The notes: generated by a model not told the origin, from the letters alone. DNA of 64,000 bases from Subsaximicrobium wynnwilliamsii (GCF_007997225.1 NZ_VORM01000010.1:1-64000), one strand, 5' to 3'. Numbered from the stretch's first letter, positions 1 to 11,279 are shown. Translations and numbers: made by a program.

Positions 1-84
1 ACCTCTTACCATTCCGAACAGAGAAGTTAAGCCCGTTTGCGCCGATGGTACTGCATCTCGTGGGAGAGTAGGTCGCCGCCTTCC
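1..84 (+). rRNA. rrf: 5S ribosomal RNA, 3' part
   Basis: The first bases read as the conserved 5S core (CCATTCCGAACAGAGAAGTTAAGC is recognisable at about 9-33) followed by the typical GGGAGAGTAGGTCGCCGCC 3' half. The 5' part lies before the window. The 3' end is estimated at about 82-85, just before the terminator hairpin. This is therefore the distal end of an rRNA operon transcribed to the right. Confidence 0.93.
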
Positions 85-87
85 TTG

Positions 88-123
88 AAGTCCCCAACAC
101 ATACGTGTTGGGGACTTTTTTTG
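88..123 (+). terminator. Rho-independent terminator of the rRNA operon
   Basis: A perfect 13-bp stem (AAGTCCCCAACAC at 88-100 with its complement at 105-117) closes on an ATAC loop and runs into a T tract. It follows the 5S gene directly. Confidence 0.93.
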
Positions 124-167
124 TTTGGGGCTGTTTCTGAAAATGAACGGAAACGGCAATTTGAAGG

Positions 168-253
168 ATCAAGTCAAAAAGTTGTGGGATTCTACGATCA
201 AGCAAAAATTGTTGTTAGTCTATATAGGAAGAGTTCTACATTTCTAACACCCC
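168..253. repeat. Direct repeat, copy 1 (copy 2 at 602-687)
   Basis: About 86 bp here match 602-687 with roughly a dozen differences. Both copies contain the end of an ISL3-type transposase reading frame plus 30 bp beyond its stop codon, so they look like the same end of two related insertion sequences in the same orientation. A shorter match (AATCAAGTCAAAAA) recurs at 997-1010 and could be a third trace. Confidence 0.75.
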
Positions 254-602
254 TGAACTGCGCTCTAAAAGCTTTTATTTTTGCATTGAACGATTCTGCA
301 GAAGCGTTGGTGCTTCTGTTGTCAAAGTAGTTCAGTATATTTTGATAATGGATTGACATTGTTCTGGATATGGTGTTAAAGCTTTTAAATTTCGCCTGTC
401 TAACTTTCTCATCCCACTTTGCCAATCTTATCAGTGCAGAGGTCTTGTCCTTTGTATTATTAAAAATCCAAGATAGGTTCTGGCATAATCTATATGCTTT
501 TTCCAGATCGGGATAGCGTTCAAAAAGTATTTCCGCTCTTTTAGATTGATTTTCAGTCCATTTACTACTTGTACTTATAGAGTAGATATCTGCTCCTTGG
601 AA
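198..602 (-). pseudogene. ISL3-type transposase, C-terminal remnant (about 134 aa)
   Basis: The minus-strand frame is open from about 602 to the stop at 198-200 and reads as the C-terminal end of an ISL3-type (ISAon1-like) DDE transposase. Segments such as RAEILFERYPDLEKAYRL, RSTNASAESFNAKIKAF and RAQFRGVRNVELFLYRL are hallmark sequence of that family. A full transposase would be several hundred residues, so the N-terminal part and catalytic core are missing and the gene is dead. Upstream it is cut off by an in-frame stop at 603-605, exactly where a second copy of the element end begins. No inverted-repeat partner was found. Confidence 0.8.
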
Positions 603-631
603 TCAAGTCATAAAGTTGTGGGACTTTAAGA

Positions 632-687
632 TCATGCAAAAATTGTTGTTAATCTATACAGGAAGAATTCTACGTTTCTAAAACCCA
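632..687 (-). pseudogene. Second ISL3-type transposase tail (about 18 aa)
   Basis: The minus strand encodes the family's terminal residues, GFRNVEFFLYRLTTIFA followed by TGA at 632-634. It nearly duplicates the end of the first relic, with ELFLYRL replaced by EFFLYRL. Only the last residues remain. It shows that two elements of this family once sat in tandem here, the first one truncated at the junction near 602. Confidence 0.65.
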
Positions 688-1761
688 TATAATTTGAGGC
701 CACCCTTTCATTGAATACTATTTTAGCAATACTGAAGTATTTTTCGATGCAATTTCCGGCATTTAATCGATTAAATACTCACTTCTTGTCTATGACTTCC
801 TCCTCGAATCCAAATTGCTAATTCTTTAGGAGTAACAATTTATCAGTTTCCTTTAGTGCTGATGCGTTTATCTCTTCAACAAATTTTCAGAAGGATTTGT
901 GAAAAATTCGCCATCTGAACTAACGTTAAAATATTGTTTTTTAACGACTTAGCATCTGCTTGTGTTTTTCATAAGTTCTAGGTCAATCGAAACTAAAATC
1001 AAGTCAAAAAATAAATTATCCTTGTTAAATGCTGCTGGTCCTGATCTTGAGCAATACTTAAAACTCGCAAACGTATCACTACTAAGTCTTCTTATGTAAT
1101 CTATTTATACGTTTGAGCCTATTTAGTCTGTTCTCAGTTACATTTTTATACCTGAGAGCGCTTTGAATAGCTGGTTTTTTGCTTGTAATCTGCATAAACA
1201 CCCGTGTAGATGTTGGGAACATTGTTTACCTAATCTTTTTTCGGAGTCTGAAATATGCCAAATGAGGGCGTCGTTCGTAGCAGAGCTTTTGCCCTTTTTT
1301 AGTACTTGTTTATGAGCGGGAATGAGTTAACCCAAAATTTATAAAAGATGTATCACTTTGAAGCGTTTTTGTAGGTTGCTGATTTTTAACCTTAACTTAG
1401 ACCATCTTCGTATTGACACTGTAATATTTTATTGGTGCCTGCTTAAAAGTTTAATAGGATTCTATGCTCTGCTATTAGCATCGATTAAATTAGATAGGAA
1501 GAGTGAAGATTATGTAGGGTCAAGTTACCGGGGCTTTATGATACTTTTCTGTAGGTGCCTTTTAGGTTTGGTGTGCTTAGTAACGTTTCGCTTTTAAATA
1601 TAGGAAGATTTTGATTTTTTTTTCCGTTGCAGAAACTATAATGGTAGTATTATGATAGTTAATTGCAATCTTTTAAAAAATGCTACGTGTAGTCTAAGCG
1701 TTTGTTCTTTGAATTCCAGTGATATTTATTGAATGAATTGTGTTTATAAGTATTTTCAATT
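688..1761. other. Non-coding or fully decayed stretch after the rRNA operon
   Basis: No credible gene was found on either strand. Frames are short, lack family resemblance and have no promoter-like upstream sequence. A minus-strand run around 1130-1290 stays open for some 50 codons but matches nothing I recognise. The neighbouring transposase relics suggest a graveyard of old insertions. Confidence 0.5.
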
Positions 1762-2001
1762 TCATTGGCGTTTCTTAAACATACTATCCATGATGGTCTT
1801 TAATCCCTTAAATCCAAAGTAAATAGCTGAACCACAAGCTATTAAGGCTACTATTAAAATTGGGATATATAATGGTTTTTCTTTATTACTCAACGCGATG
1901 TAAAGTAAGGTGGGGCCCAAGAACATCAAGGCGGCAGATAGAGCCATTGTTTTTACGCCTTTGACTAAAATATCTTTATCGGTTCTATTTGTCTCTTCCA
2001 T
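1762..2001 (-). CDS. DUF6095 family small membrane protein
   Basis: This 79-residue protein has two predicted membrane segments (about residues 17-35 and 44-63) flanked by charged ends (METNRTDKD-like start, KKRQ end). It resembles DUF6095, a small flavobacterial membrane family of unknown function. It overlaps the end of murQ by 17 bp, so the two are probably cotranscribed and translationally coupled. A role in the envelope is inferred only from this arrangement. Confidence 0.75.
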   Translation of the reverse strand: MEETNRTDKDILVKGVKTMALSAALMFLGPTLLYIALSNKEKPLYIPILIVALIACGSAIYFGFKGLKTIMDSMFKKRQ

Positions 2002-2809
2002 CTTTATAGTTCATTAGCGCGGTTCTTACATTCTTGTGCCGCTTTATTAATGTTTGCGCTTCCTCTTTTTCAATATTGAGTTCTTGCATCAACATGGTGA
2101 CAGCTCGCTCCACCAATTTAGTGTTGCTGAGTTGCATATCTACCATACGATTGCCTTTTACTCTACCCAGCTGAATCATTACTGAGGTTGAAATCATATT
2201 GAGTACGAGCTTTTGAGCGGTACCAGCTTTCATCCTGGAACTTCCGCTTACAAATTCTGGCCCAACTATGACCTCTATTGGAAAATTGGAGGTTTTGGCT
2301 AATGGGCTATCTTGATTGCAAGTGACGCATCCTGTAATAATATCATGTTGATTGCAAGCTTCTAAAGCTGAAACCACATAAGGCGTAGTGCCCGATGCCG
2401 CTAAGCCAATAACAACATCTTTAGCTGTTATTTTGTGAAATTGTAAATCGAGCCACCCTTGAGTTGTTGAATCTTCTGCAAATTCTACCGCATTTCTTAT
2501 GGCAAGATCGCCACCGGCAATAATGCCTATAACCATTTCTGGAGCTACCCCAAAGGTTGGTGGACACTCTGATGCGTCGAGAATTCCCAGGCGCCCGCTA
2601 GTACCTGCACCAATATAGAAGAGTCTGCCTGCATTTTTCAATTTGTTCACAATTTGTGCCACCAAAGCTTTAATTTGTGGTAGTGCTTTTTCCACCGCTA
2701 TAGGAACGCACTGATCTTCTTTGTTGATATGACCCAAGAGTTCATTAACAGTCATTTTTTCCAGATGATCGTAATTGGATGCCTGTTCAGTTGTTTTTAT
2801 GAATGTCAT
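1985..2809 (-). CDS. murQ: N-acetylmuramic acid 6-phosphate etherase
   Basis: MurQ cleaves the lactyl ether of MurNAc-6-phosphate to give GlcNAc-6-phosphate and D-lactate, a cytoplasmic step of cell-wall recycling. The 274-residue length is close to the family norm. The SIS-type sugar-phosphate domain shows YIGAGTSGRLGILDASECPP at about residues 65-84, including the glutamate of DASE used by the family, and GSSRMKAGTAQK at about 190-201. A possible -7 box (TATTTTTA on the minus strand, 2814-2821) lies right at the start, so the leader would be very short. The downstream gene overlaps it. Confidence 0.95.
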   Translation of the reverse strand: MTFIKTTEQASNYDHLEKMTVNELLGHINKEDQCVPIAVEKALPQIKALVAQIVNKLKNAGRLFYIGAGTSGRLGILDASECPPTFGVAPEMVIGIIAGGDLAIRNAVEFAEDSTTQGWLDLQFHKITAKDVVIGLAASGTTPYVVSALEACNQHDIITGCVTCNQDSPLAKTSNFPIEVIVGPEFVSGSSRMKAGTAQKLVLNMISTSVMIQLGRVKGNRMVDMQLSNTKLVERAVTMLMQELNIEKEEAQTLIKRHKNVRTALMNYKDGRDK

Positions 2810-2964
2810 AATGTAAAAATAGCCATTTTTTTAAGCGTTAGTGATAGAAGTGGCATCCTTTATGCAAATTGAAAAGCTTGTTATAAACTCTCATGCGATA
2901 AGCCTCAAATGTCTAATATTAAAATAGTTTCGATTTGCATAAAGATATAACGGATAGCACGGCT

Positions 2965-2986
2965 CACTTGCTCCTTAGAGCAAGTG
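2965..2986. terminator. Hairpin downstream of the DUF4249 gene
   Basis: CACTTGCTC (2965-2973) pairs perfectly with GAGCAAGTG (2978-2986) around a CTTA loop, 14 bp after the stop codon at 3000. There is no clear T tract on the minus strand, so it may stabilise the transcript end rather than terminate on its own. Confidence 0.45.
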
Positions 2987-2999
2987 GGTAACGCCCAAA

Positions 3000-3812
3000 T
3001 TATTGTACGGTATATATAAGTTCAGCTACCTCAGACAACCGAAAATACCCAAGCGGAAAATGATCTGGATTGGTTTGGTTGATGCAATTTCCTCTTACTG
3101 TTGCAGGTTGAGTTTCAAATGGACCACCGCCTCCTTCTGAGCTCTGTTGCAATAAAATGAACATGTACTCATAGAATCTTTTTGATATACCATGGTTTCT
3201 AATGGTTACTATATCTCCAGACGCCAAGTCTTCTTCGCTATAGAAGCCGAAAATTTGATTGCCATCTGTAAAACGATCCTCGTAAACTTCAAGGTTGGGA
3301 ATTTCAACAATATCGGTTATGAATTCGAAAAAATAATAGTTTTCTTCATTGGCAGGATCGGTGTAAAATGCTTTCAACTCGATGTCTTCTCCACTAAAAC
3401 CGCCTTCATCATTCTGTTCTACGTAATCAATGTTTACTACAGGCATCAAGGTTTCGGTAGCAAAATAAGTATCGCCATCATACAAAATGGAAAGTGTGTA
3501 AGTGGCGTTGAGCTCTGTAATAAAGGTGTTATTGGTGTAAATACCAGATTCCCCTTCTTCTAGAAACTCAAAGCTTTCATTATTATCTTTTGTAATTGAT
3601 ACCACGGCACCGGTTGCAGGTGCTATTTCTGGGTTAAAAAAAGGCGTCAATAGCGTCAATTTGATCTGTTGGTCTAGACCCATGCTGTCTTTATACCAGT
3701 CGATAGAAGCATCAATGACCAATTTTGGTGCCGCTTCATTAAGGTCAACGTCAATCACATCTTCACAGGAAACGAATAGCAATGTAAGGAGTATGGCTAT
3801 GTATTTTTTCAT
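3000..3812 (-). CDS. DUF4249 lipoprotein, partner of a TonB receptor
   Basis: This 270-residue protein starts with a lipoprotein signal (LLFVSC, lipobox cysteine at residue 16) followed by the EDVIDVDL motif typical of DUF4249. The family is extracytoplasmic, of unknown biochemical function, and nearly always sits beside a TonB-dependent receptor in Bacteroidota. Here it starts 3 bp after the receptor's stop, which fits one two-gene unit. The likely role is as a surface or periplasmic accessory of that receptor; the substrate cannot be read from sequence. Confidence 0.85.
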   Translation of the reverse strand: MKKYIAILLTLLFVSCEDVIDVDLNEAAPKLVIDASIDWYKDSMGLDQQIKLTLLTPFFNPEIAPATGAVVSITKDNNESFEFLEEGESGIYTNNTFITELNATYTLSILYDGDTYFATETLMPVVNIDYVEQNDEGGFSGEDIELKAFYTDPANEENYYFFEFITDIVEIPNLEVYEDRFTDGNQIFGFYSEEDLASGDIVTIRNHGISKRFYEYMFILLQQSSEGGGGPFETQPATVRGNCINQTNPDHFPLGYFRLSEVAELIYTVQ

Positions 3813-3815
3813 GAT

Positions 3816-6194
3816 CTAAAACTTAAAATTATAGGAGACAGAAGGGATGATCCCAAAAATCGCCAACCGTGTGGCCTCATTTACACCCGTACTTCGATTT
3901 TGGCCGAAGGTAATCGAGGCTGCGTTTCTTCTATTATATACGTTGTATATGCTAAAAACCCATTCGCCTTTCCACCGCTTTGCACTATTGGGTTTTGGAT
4001 TATAGGTGGCCGCAAGATCCAAGCGGTTGTAAGCGGGGAGCCGGCTAGAATTTCGTGCTTCAAAGTTTGGGACGATAATTCCGTTGTATTCATATTGACC
4101 ATTTGGAAATGTGGATGGTTGTCCCGTTGTGAATATAAAATTACTGCTAAAATTCCATCTTTTGTTGAGTTCATAATTTCCGGTTAGGGAAATATCATGG
4201 GTTTTATCATAAGGGGTGTAATACCAGTCGCCATTATTGATTCCAATTTCTTCAGGTGTTCTGCCTTCGGTTTGTTGTTCAGACTTTGATAGTGTATAGG
4301 ATAGCCAGCCCGTGAATCTACCTTCATTTTTTCTAAAAAGCACTTCCAGACCATAAGCTCTAGACCTTCCGTTTAAAATAATTTGCTCAATGGCATTGTT
4401 GGCAATCAAATCAGCACCGTCCACATAATCGATACGATTTTTGATTTTTTTATAGAAGCTTTCCACCTCAAGACTGTAGGCATTATTGTTAAATGATCGA
4501 AAATAGCCAATGGCGACTTGATCCAAAATTTGAGGTTTTACAAAGGTACCACTTGGCGTCCAAATATCTAAAGGTGTAGGCGAATTGGTGTTTGAGAGCA
4601 GGTGTAAATATTGGCTCATCCTGTTGTAGCTTCCTTTAACTGAAGAATAGTCGTTTAATTGATAAGCTAAAGATAATCTAGGTTCAAAATTCATGAAGGA
4701 TTTGAGTACTTCACTTCTTCGGAAGCTGCTGGAACCAATAGGAACTGCTTTTTCATAGATTTGTAACTGTTCATTAAATTCAATGGGGTTGTCATTTTCA
4801 TATTGGTTGAGCTGGTCTTGTCCCAACCTTAGAAACGTACTCAGCCGAAGCCCATAAGAAAGCGCTAGTTTATTGGTCACTTGATGTTCGGCATCAATGT
4901 ATATGGCATTTTCAAAAGCGTACTTATCTGTCAGTTTAAAAGGGTTGATCCCCGAAGTTGCAGTGGAAGGCTTGATATCTCCCGGATTAAATTTATAGTA
5001 GATGCTGTTGATACCATATTCAAGTTTGAAATCAGTGCTGATATAGTTTTTGAGGTCGTATTTCAAATTGAAATTTGAAATTCCCGAATCCCAATTAAAT
5101 TCAACAAAATTAAGATTGAGACCGTAGAAGTAATCAGAATAAATAGCAGAAAAATTTGAAAAGAGCTTGTCTGAAAATAAATGGTTCCATCTAAAATTGA
5201 CAACGGTATTGCCATAGGTGTTTTCAAAGGAATCTGAAATATTAAAGACGTCCCTACCGAAGTAACCCGAAAGAAATATACTATTTTTATCATCCAAGCG
5301 ATAGCTCAATTTTGTGTTGAGATCATAGAAATAGGCTTTGCTATCTAAATCAAAAAGCGGAAGGAATAAATGGGCATAACTGCTTCTTCCTGCTAATAGG
5401 AAAGACCCGACTTCTTTCTTTATTGGACCCTCAACTAGTAACCTGCTCGAAACGATCCCAATACCGCCATTCATTTGAAATTTATTACTGTTGCCGTCTT
5501 TTTGGTAAATATCCAAAACAGAAGACACCCTACCCCCATATTTTGCGGGGATACCTCCTTTGTAAAGTTTAATATCCTTTATCGCATCTGGATTGAAAAC
5601 AGAGAAAAAGCCGAAAAGATGTGAAGAATTAAATATAGTGGCTTCATCCAAAAGTATTAAATTTTGGTCTACTGCGCCACCTCGCACATTGAACCCTGAA
5701 GCCCCCTCACCCGCATTTGTAACGCCAGGTAAGAGCGTGATGGACTTGATCACATCCACTTCGCCCAAAACCACTGGCATTTGTTTGATTGTGTTTATGG
5801 AAAGTGCATTCATACTCATTTGGGGTTTGCGTATGTTGAGTCTTTCAACATCCCTTGTAATCACAATTTCATCAAGACTTTCTGAAGATGCATTGAGCTT
5901 GTAGTTCATGTTTTTGTCAGCGTCCAGAACTATGATTTCTTGGACCGGTTTGTAACCGAGATAACTAACACTGAGTGTGTATTCACCTTTTGGTAAGGTA
6001 ATGGAATAAAAACCATATTCGTTGGTATTGGTACCTGTTTGCTCATCTGGAAAAATGATGTTGACCCCAATCAAAGTCTCATTGGTACTTGCATCGGTAA
6101 TGATGCCGCTTAATGTAAACTTGTCTTGTGCCTGGGCAAAAACAGTAGAAACAATTAAAACAAAAATTATTACAATAAAGGATTTTGTTGTCAT
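3816..6194 (-). CDS. TonB-dependent receptor with N-terminal carboxypeptidase-like domain
   Basis: This is a 792-residue outer-membrane protein. A signal peptide (about 1-22) is followed by a carboxypeptidase-regulatory-like beta-sandwich (about 25-105, ending LSVSYLGYKPVQE), then a plug domain (about 115-235, with FNVRGGAVDQNLILLDEA and KLYKGGIPAKYGGR), then a beta barrel ending in YNFKF with a C-terminal aromatic. This is a common Bacteroidota receptor form paired with DUF4249 proteins. There is no SusD partner, which argues against a typical glycan locus. The ligand is unknown. The predicted -7 box at 6208-6215 leaves a leader of only about 8 nt. Confidence 0.9.
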   Translation of the reverse strand: MTTKSFIVIIFVLIVSTVFAQAQDKFTLSGIITDASTNETLIGVNIIFPDEQTGTNTNEYGFYSITLPKGEYTLSVSYLGYKPVQEIIVLDADKNMNYKLNASSESLDEIVITRDVERLNIRKPQMSMNALSINTIKQMPVVLGEVDVIKSITLLPGVTNAGEGASGFNVRGGAVDQNLILLDEATIFNSSHLFGFFSVFNPDAIKDIKLYKGGIPAKYGGRVSSVLDIYQKDGNSNKFQMNGGIGIVSSRLLVEGPIKKEVGSFLLAGRSSYAHLFLPLFDLDSKAYFYDLNTKLSYRLDDKNSIFLSGYFGRDVFNISDSFENTYGNTVVNFRWNHLFSDKLFSNFSAIYSDYFYGLNLNFVEFNWDSGISNFNLKYDLKNYISTDFKLEYGINSIYYKFNPGDIKPSTATSGINPFKLTDKYAFENAIYIDAEHQVTNKLALSYGLRLSTFLRLGQDQLNQYENDNPIEFNEQLQIYEKAVPIGSSSFRRSEVLKSFMNFEPRLSLAYQLNDYSSVKGSYNRMSQYLHLLSNTNSPTPLDIWTPSGTFVKPQILDQVAIGYFRSFNNNAYSLEVESFYKKIKNRIDYVDGADLIANNAIEQIILNGRSRAYGLEVLFRKNEGRFTGWLSYTLSKSEQQTEGRTPEEIGINNGDWYYTPYDKTHDISLTGNYELNKRWNFSSNFIFTTGQPSTFPNGQYEYNGIIVPNFEARNSSRLPAYNRLDLAATYNPKPNSAKRWKGEWVFSIYNVYNRRNAASITFGQNRSTGVNEATRLAIFGIIPSVSYNFKF

Positions 6195-6207
6195 TAAAAA
6201 AATTTAC

Positions 6208-6215
6208 CAAAAATA
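6208..6215 (-). promoter_or_regulatory. -7 box of the TonB receptor/DUF4249 operon
   Basis: The minus strand reads TATTTTTG, a match to the Bacteroidota TAnnTTTG element, about 14 bp upstream of the start codon at 6194. Confidence 0.55.
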
Positions 6216-6269
6216 GGAAAAGCTCCATTTAAGAATGAAGCTTAACTAAATTAAAAAATTAAACCGTTA

Positions 6270-8525
<2,256 letters not shown>

Positions 8526-8545
8526 CTAAATTATTTTTAGTGCTG

Positions 8546-8553
8546 CAAATATA
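8546..8553 (-). promoter_or_regulatory. -7 box of icd
   Basis: The minus strand reads TATATTTG (TAnnTTTG consensus) about 54 bp upstream of the icd start. Confidence 0.6.
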
Positions 8554-8638
8554 CAAAATTAGGAACGTTAAACGTAGCGGATTAAGTGGGTAAAAGGAGG
8601 GCTGGAATGGAAATGAAGCAGCACAGTTTATAAACGAT

Positions 8639-8684
8639 AAAAGCCATATCACAGTAGTAAAACTACACTGATATGGCTTTTTTT
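8639..8684. terminator. Hairpin with T tract between icd and rplS
   Basis: AAAGCCATATCA pairs with TGATATGGCTTT around a partly paired inner loop (AGTAGT/ACTAC), followed on the plus strand by TTTTTT. No plus-strand gene lies upstream, so it may mark the end of an unrecognised short transcript or be a relic. Confidence 0.5.
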
Positions 8685-9225
8685 GATTTAGTTCATCGCG
8701 AACGAGTTCAACTCTTAGGTTAAAAAGTAAGATTTTGAACTGGTGTTCTAAAACCTCACAAACGTTACAAAATGCACTAAACCAATGAAACTTTAAGTAA
8801 CTTTCAAAATGTATTGACATGTTACAATTAAGTTTCGATTTTAACTGTTTTTCTTGATAGTATTAAATACTTTTAATGTCAAATAAATGACCTCGCATTA
8901 ATACTATTGTTCCTCATCTTCACGTGCACTTTCGATTCTGCTACTCTTTTAGAACTTTTCACTACTCAATCTACCGCTGCGTGAACATCGATAACACTGA
9001 CATAGCTTCATGATCACAAACCAAAATTGGTTTGACGATCTCAAAAAACAATTACATAGAATTTTTACATCCTATGGCAACAGACTGAAATTTGAAATAA
9101 TTCAAAAACAAACAAGGTTTGTTATCTACTGCGTTACTAAAGTAATAAATTAAAGTGTGTTTTGCAAGTTAAACCGTGAAAGATATATCCACATCTTATT
9201 AACTAGGCTTATTAACAATAGTTCA
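8685..9225. other. Intergenic region, nothing recognised
   Basis: No gene, tRNA or repeat was found. A 106-codon minus-strand frame at 8500-8820 overlaps the hairpin, has no family resemblance and was not accepted. The base composition is strongly AT-rich. Confidence 0.4.
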
Positions 9226-9266
9226 TAAAAAAATCCCTTTGCCAATTTAAACGGTCAAAGGGATTT
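9226..9266 (-). terminator. Terminator of rplS
   Basis: On the minus strand, AAATCCCTTTG pairs with CAAAGGGATTT (arms 9231-9241 and 9256-9266) and is followed by a T tract (plus-strand A run 9226-9233). It lies 22 bp after the rplS stop codon. Confidence 0.88.
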
Positions 9267-9287
9267 ATATGATGTGGTTTGGAAAGC

Positions 9288-9638
9288 TTATCTTCTAACT
9301 TCCTTGATTCTCGCTTTCTTACCAGTAAGACCTCTAAAGTAGAATATTCTTGCTCTTCTAACTTTACCTTTCTTATTGACTTCAATTTTTTGAAGTGCAG
9401 GCAAATTGATAGGGAAGATACGCTCTACACCTATGGTTCCTGACATTTTTCTGATGGTAAAGGTTTCAGTGGTCCCGGTGCCCTTACGTTGTAGCACAAC
9501 ACCTCTAAAAAACTGGGTACGTACTTTTTCACCTTCTCTAATTTCGTAATAAACGGTGATGGTATCACCTGCTCCAAATGCTGGAAACTCTTTTCTTGTT
9601 ACAAATTCGTCTTGTACAAAATCTACTAAAGAACTCAT
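9288..9638 (-). CDS. rplS: 50S ribosomal protein L19
   Basis: L19 sits at the 30S-50S interface of the ribosome. With the start set at MSSLVDFVQDEF (9638) the protein is 116 residues, the usual family length; an upstream in-frame ATG at 9674 would add 12 unlikely residues. Family sequence such as FPAFGAGDTITVYYEIREG, GTETFTIRKMSG and IGVERIFPINLP is plain. It has its own -7 box (9712-9719) and terminator, so it is monocistronic, separate from trmD although the two are often neighbours. Confidence 0.97.
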   Translation of the reverse strand: MSSLVDFVQDEFVTRKEFPAFGAGDTITVYYEIREGEKVRTQFFRGVVLQRKGTGTTETFTIRKMSGTIGVERIFPINLPALQKIEVNKKGKVRRARIFYFRGLTGKKARIKEVRR

Positions 9639-9711
9639 CTCTTTATATTTATAATGGTTTGTTCGAAGCAACATTCACGTATTTCGCCAGAGGTTAATCC
9701 AAAACTGGCTG

Positions 9712-9719
9712 CAAAGATA
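9712..9719 (-). promoter_or_regulatory. -7 box of rplS
   Basis: The minus strand reads TATCTTTG, an exact TAnnTTTG match, about 75 bp upstream of the rplS start. Confidence 0.6.
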
Positions 9720-9937
9720 CTCTTTTTATTTAATTTCCAAACTGAATAAGTTCAAAGTTCAAGCTGAAGGTCTATTTTAACGTTGAACGTTTTGAGCCCG
9801 TTCACTATGAAAATGCTAGTCTCTTAGCAGAAGAACAATTAGGGTTAGCTTGAGAGCCTCGACACGATAATTCTTAATGAATCTTTTGACTTTTGGTGCA
9901 TAGCCGCGCTGAAAATGCTTCCCGAATTCTTATTTTT

Positions 9938-10612
9938 TTAATCCAATAGATCAGGACGTCTTGCCTTGGTTCTCAAATAGGCTTGCTCTTCACGCCATGT
10001 TTCTATTTTCGGGAAGTTGCCACTAAACAACACTTCGGGCACTTTCATGCCGTCATACTCGCGTGGTTTGGTGTAAATTGGAGGTGCAAGAAGTCCGTCT
10101 TGAAATGAATCGGTCAATGCTGAAGTCTCATTGCCCAAGACTCCTGGAATCAATCTAATAATGGCGTCACACAAGACTGCTGCACCCAGCTCGCCTCCCG
10201 AAAGCACATAGTCACCAATTGAAATCTCTCGAGTGATGAATTTATCGCGAACTCTTTGATCCACACCTTTGTAATGACCACAAAGGATGATGATGTTTTC
10301 CTTTAAGGATACTTGATTGGCTATGCTCTGATTGAGACGCTCGCCGTCTGGCGTCATATAAATGATCTCGTCATACTCACGTTCGCTTTGGAGTTGAGTG
10401 ATGCATTTGTCTATGGGCTCAATCATCATTACCATCCCTGCGCCACCTCCAAACTGGGTATCGTCTATGGCTTTGTAACCTCCAGTGGCATAATCGCGTA
10501 AGTTGTGAAAATGCACACTAACCAAGTCGGCCTCGATGGCACGTTTTAAAATGGAGGCCTCAAACGGACTCTTCAACAACTCGGGTAAAACGGTAATGAT
10601 ATCTATGCGCAT
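9938..10612 (-). CDS. trmD: tRNA (guanine-N1)-methyltransferase
   Basis: TrmD methylates G37 next to the anticodon of several tRNAs, using S-adenosylmethionine, and prevents +1 frameshifting. Starting at [12 protein letters not shown] (10612) gives 224 residues, a normal TrmD length; the ATG at 10633 lies within the predicted -7 box and is rejected. The knotted SPOUT core is seen in [14 protein letters not shown] and [15 protein letters not shown] at about 105-145. The protein ends in a typical basic tail ([11 protein letters not shown]). Confidence 0.96.
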   Translation of the reverse strand: MRIDIITVLPELLKSPFEASILKRAIEADLVSVHFHNLRDYATGGYKAIDDTQFGGGAGMVMMIEPIDKCITQLQSEREYDEIIYMTPDGERLNQSIANQVSLKENIIILCGHYKGVDQRVRDKFITREISIGDYVLSGGELGAAVLCDAIIRLIPGVLGNETSALTDSFQDGLLAPPIYTKPREYDGMKVPEVLFSGNFPKIETWREEQAYLRTKARRPDLLD

Positions 10613-10630
10613 GATTTTAAAATATGATTG

Positions 10631-10638
10631 CAAAGGTA
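10631..10638 (-). promoter_or_regulatory. -7 box of trmD
   Basis: The minus strand reads TACCTTTG, 19 bp upstream of the trmD start. It decides the start codon, because the alternative upstream ATG at 10633 falls inside it. Confidence 0.55.
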
Positions 10639-10654
10639 ATTTAAATGTAGTTAT

Positions 10655-10752
10655 TTTCAGTTTGCAGTTTGCAGTCTTCAGTCTCCAGTATTCAGTTTGG
10701 AGTCTTCGGTCTTTGGTCTCCGGTCTTCAGTCTCCAGTTTTCAGTCTCCGGT
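10655..10752. repeat. Heptamer tandem array, 14 units
   Basis: Exactly 98 bp divide into fourteen 7-bp units of the form CTTCAGT/CTCCAGT/CTCCGGT/CTTCGGT and close variants. It lies between the DUF2834 gene and the trmD promoter. The same heptamer family forms a 32-unit array at 60433-60656 and a 4-unit one at 59842-59869. Because 7 is not a multiple of 3, long false open frames appear here. Confidence 0.9.
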
Positions 10753-10812
10753 CTTTTCTCCCTGTATTGGAGTGTTTCGTTTTTAATCTGCTTTCGCTTT
10801 TGGATTGATAGT

Positions 10813-11157
10813 TTAGCTTCGTGCTTCCAACGTTCCAATTTTTTCCAATCGATTTGCTCGCATATATAGAAACAACGGAAAACTAAATGCCAACGCAACC
10901 AAAAAGCTAAGAGGGATTATCAGCCACCAATACTTGATTTTGAGCTTTAGCGATTCATGAACCATCCAGACCAGAAAAGTGATGCCCACTACCGTGATGT
11001 CGGCAACTATGGATTGCGCTGGAATCGTGGTTTTGGTCAAATCTATAAAATTAAGAATGGAGGTGTCTGTTGCTGTCTGATAGAACTGAATATTAAAATA
11101 CCATGTGTAAATCAGGCCTATAATGGCGAGTAGGAGGTAGAGGTGTTTGAATTTCAT
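10813..11157 (-). CDS. DUF2834 family membrane protein
   Basis: From MKFKHLYLLLAI (11157) the protein has 114 residues and three predicted membrane helices (about 4-22, 49-68, 78-99). An earlier ATG at 11181 would put charged residues before the first helix and is less likely. The pattern (LYLLLAIIGLIYTWYFNIQF, a central helix, then FSFPLFLYMR near the end) matches DUF2834, a small membrane family of unknown function. It is flanked by the heptamer array on its 3' side. Confidence 0.75.
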   Translation of the reverse strand: MKFKHLYLLLAIIGLIYTWYFNIQFYQTATDTSILNFIDLTKTTIPAQSIVADITVVGITFLVWMVHESLKLKIKYWWLIIPLSFLVALAFSFPLFLYMRANRLEKIGTLEARS

Positions 11158-11279
11158 AAATTTCGATTTGACATGAAACAAAACATCTGTAAACTTACCA
11201 AAATCGATTCAGCGGGCTTACAGATGTTCTAAATATTGGTTGGTAGACAAATACTTCCGAAGAAATATCAGCTAAAAGA

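Noticed and set aside
1358-1597. 79-codon open frame on the plus strand
   Set aside because: Hydrophobic by base composition only, in a decayed region, with no recognisable sequence.
1-1760. tRNA genes near the rRNA end
   Set aside because: No cloverleaf or TTCGANNC-type T loop was recognised after the 5S gene.
10692-10898. 68-codon minus-strand frame across the heptamer array
   Set aside because: It runs through the tandem repeat and into the 3' end of the DUF2834 gene in another frame.
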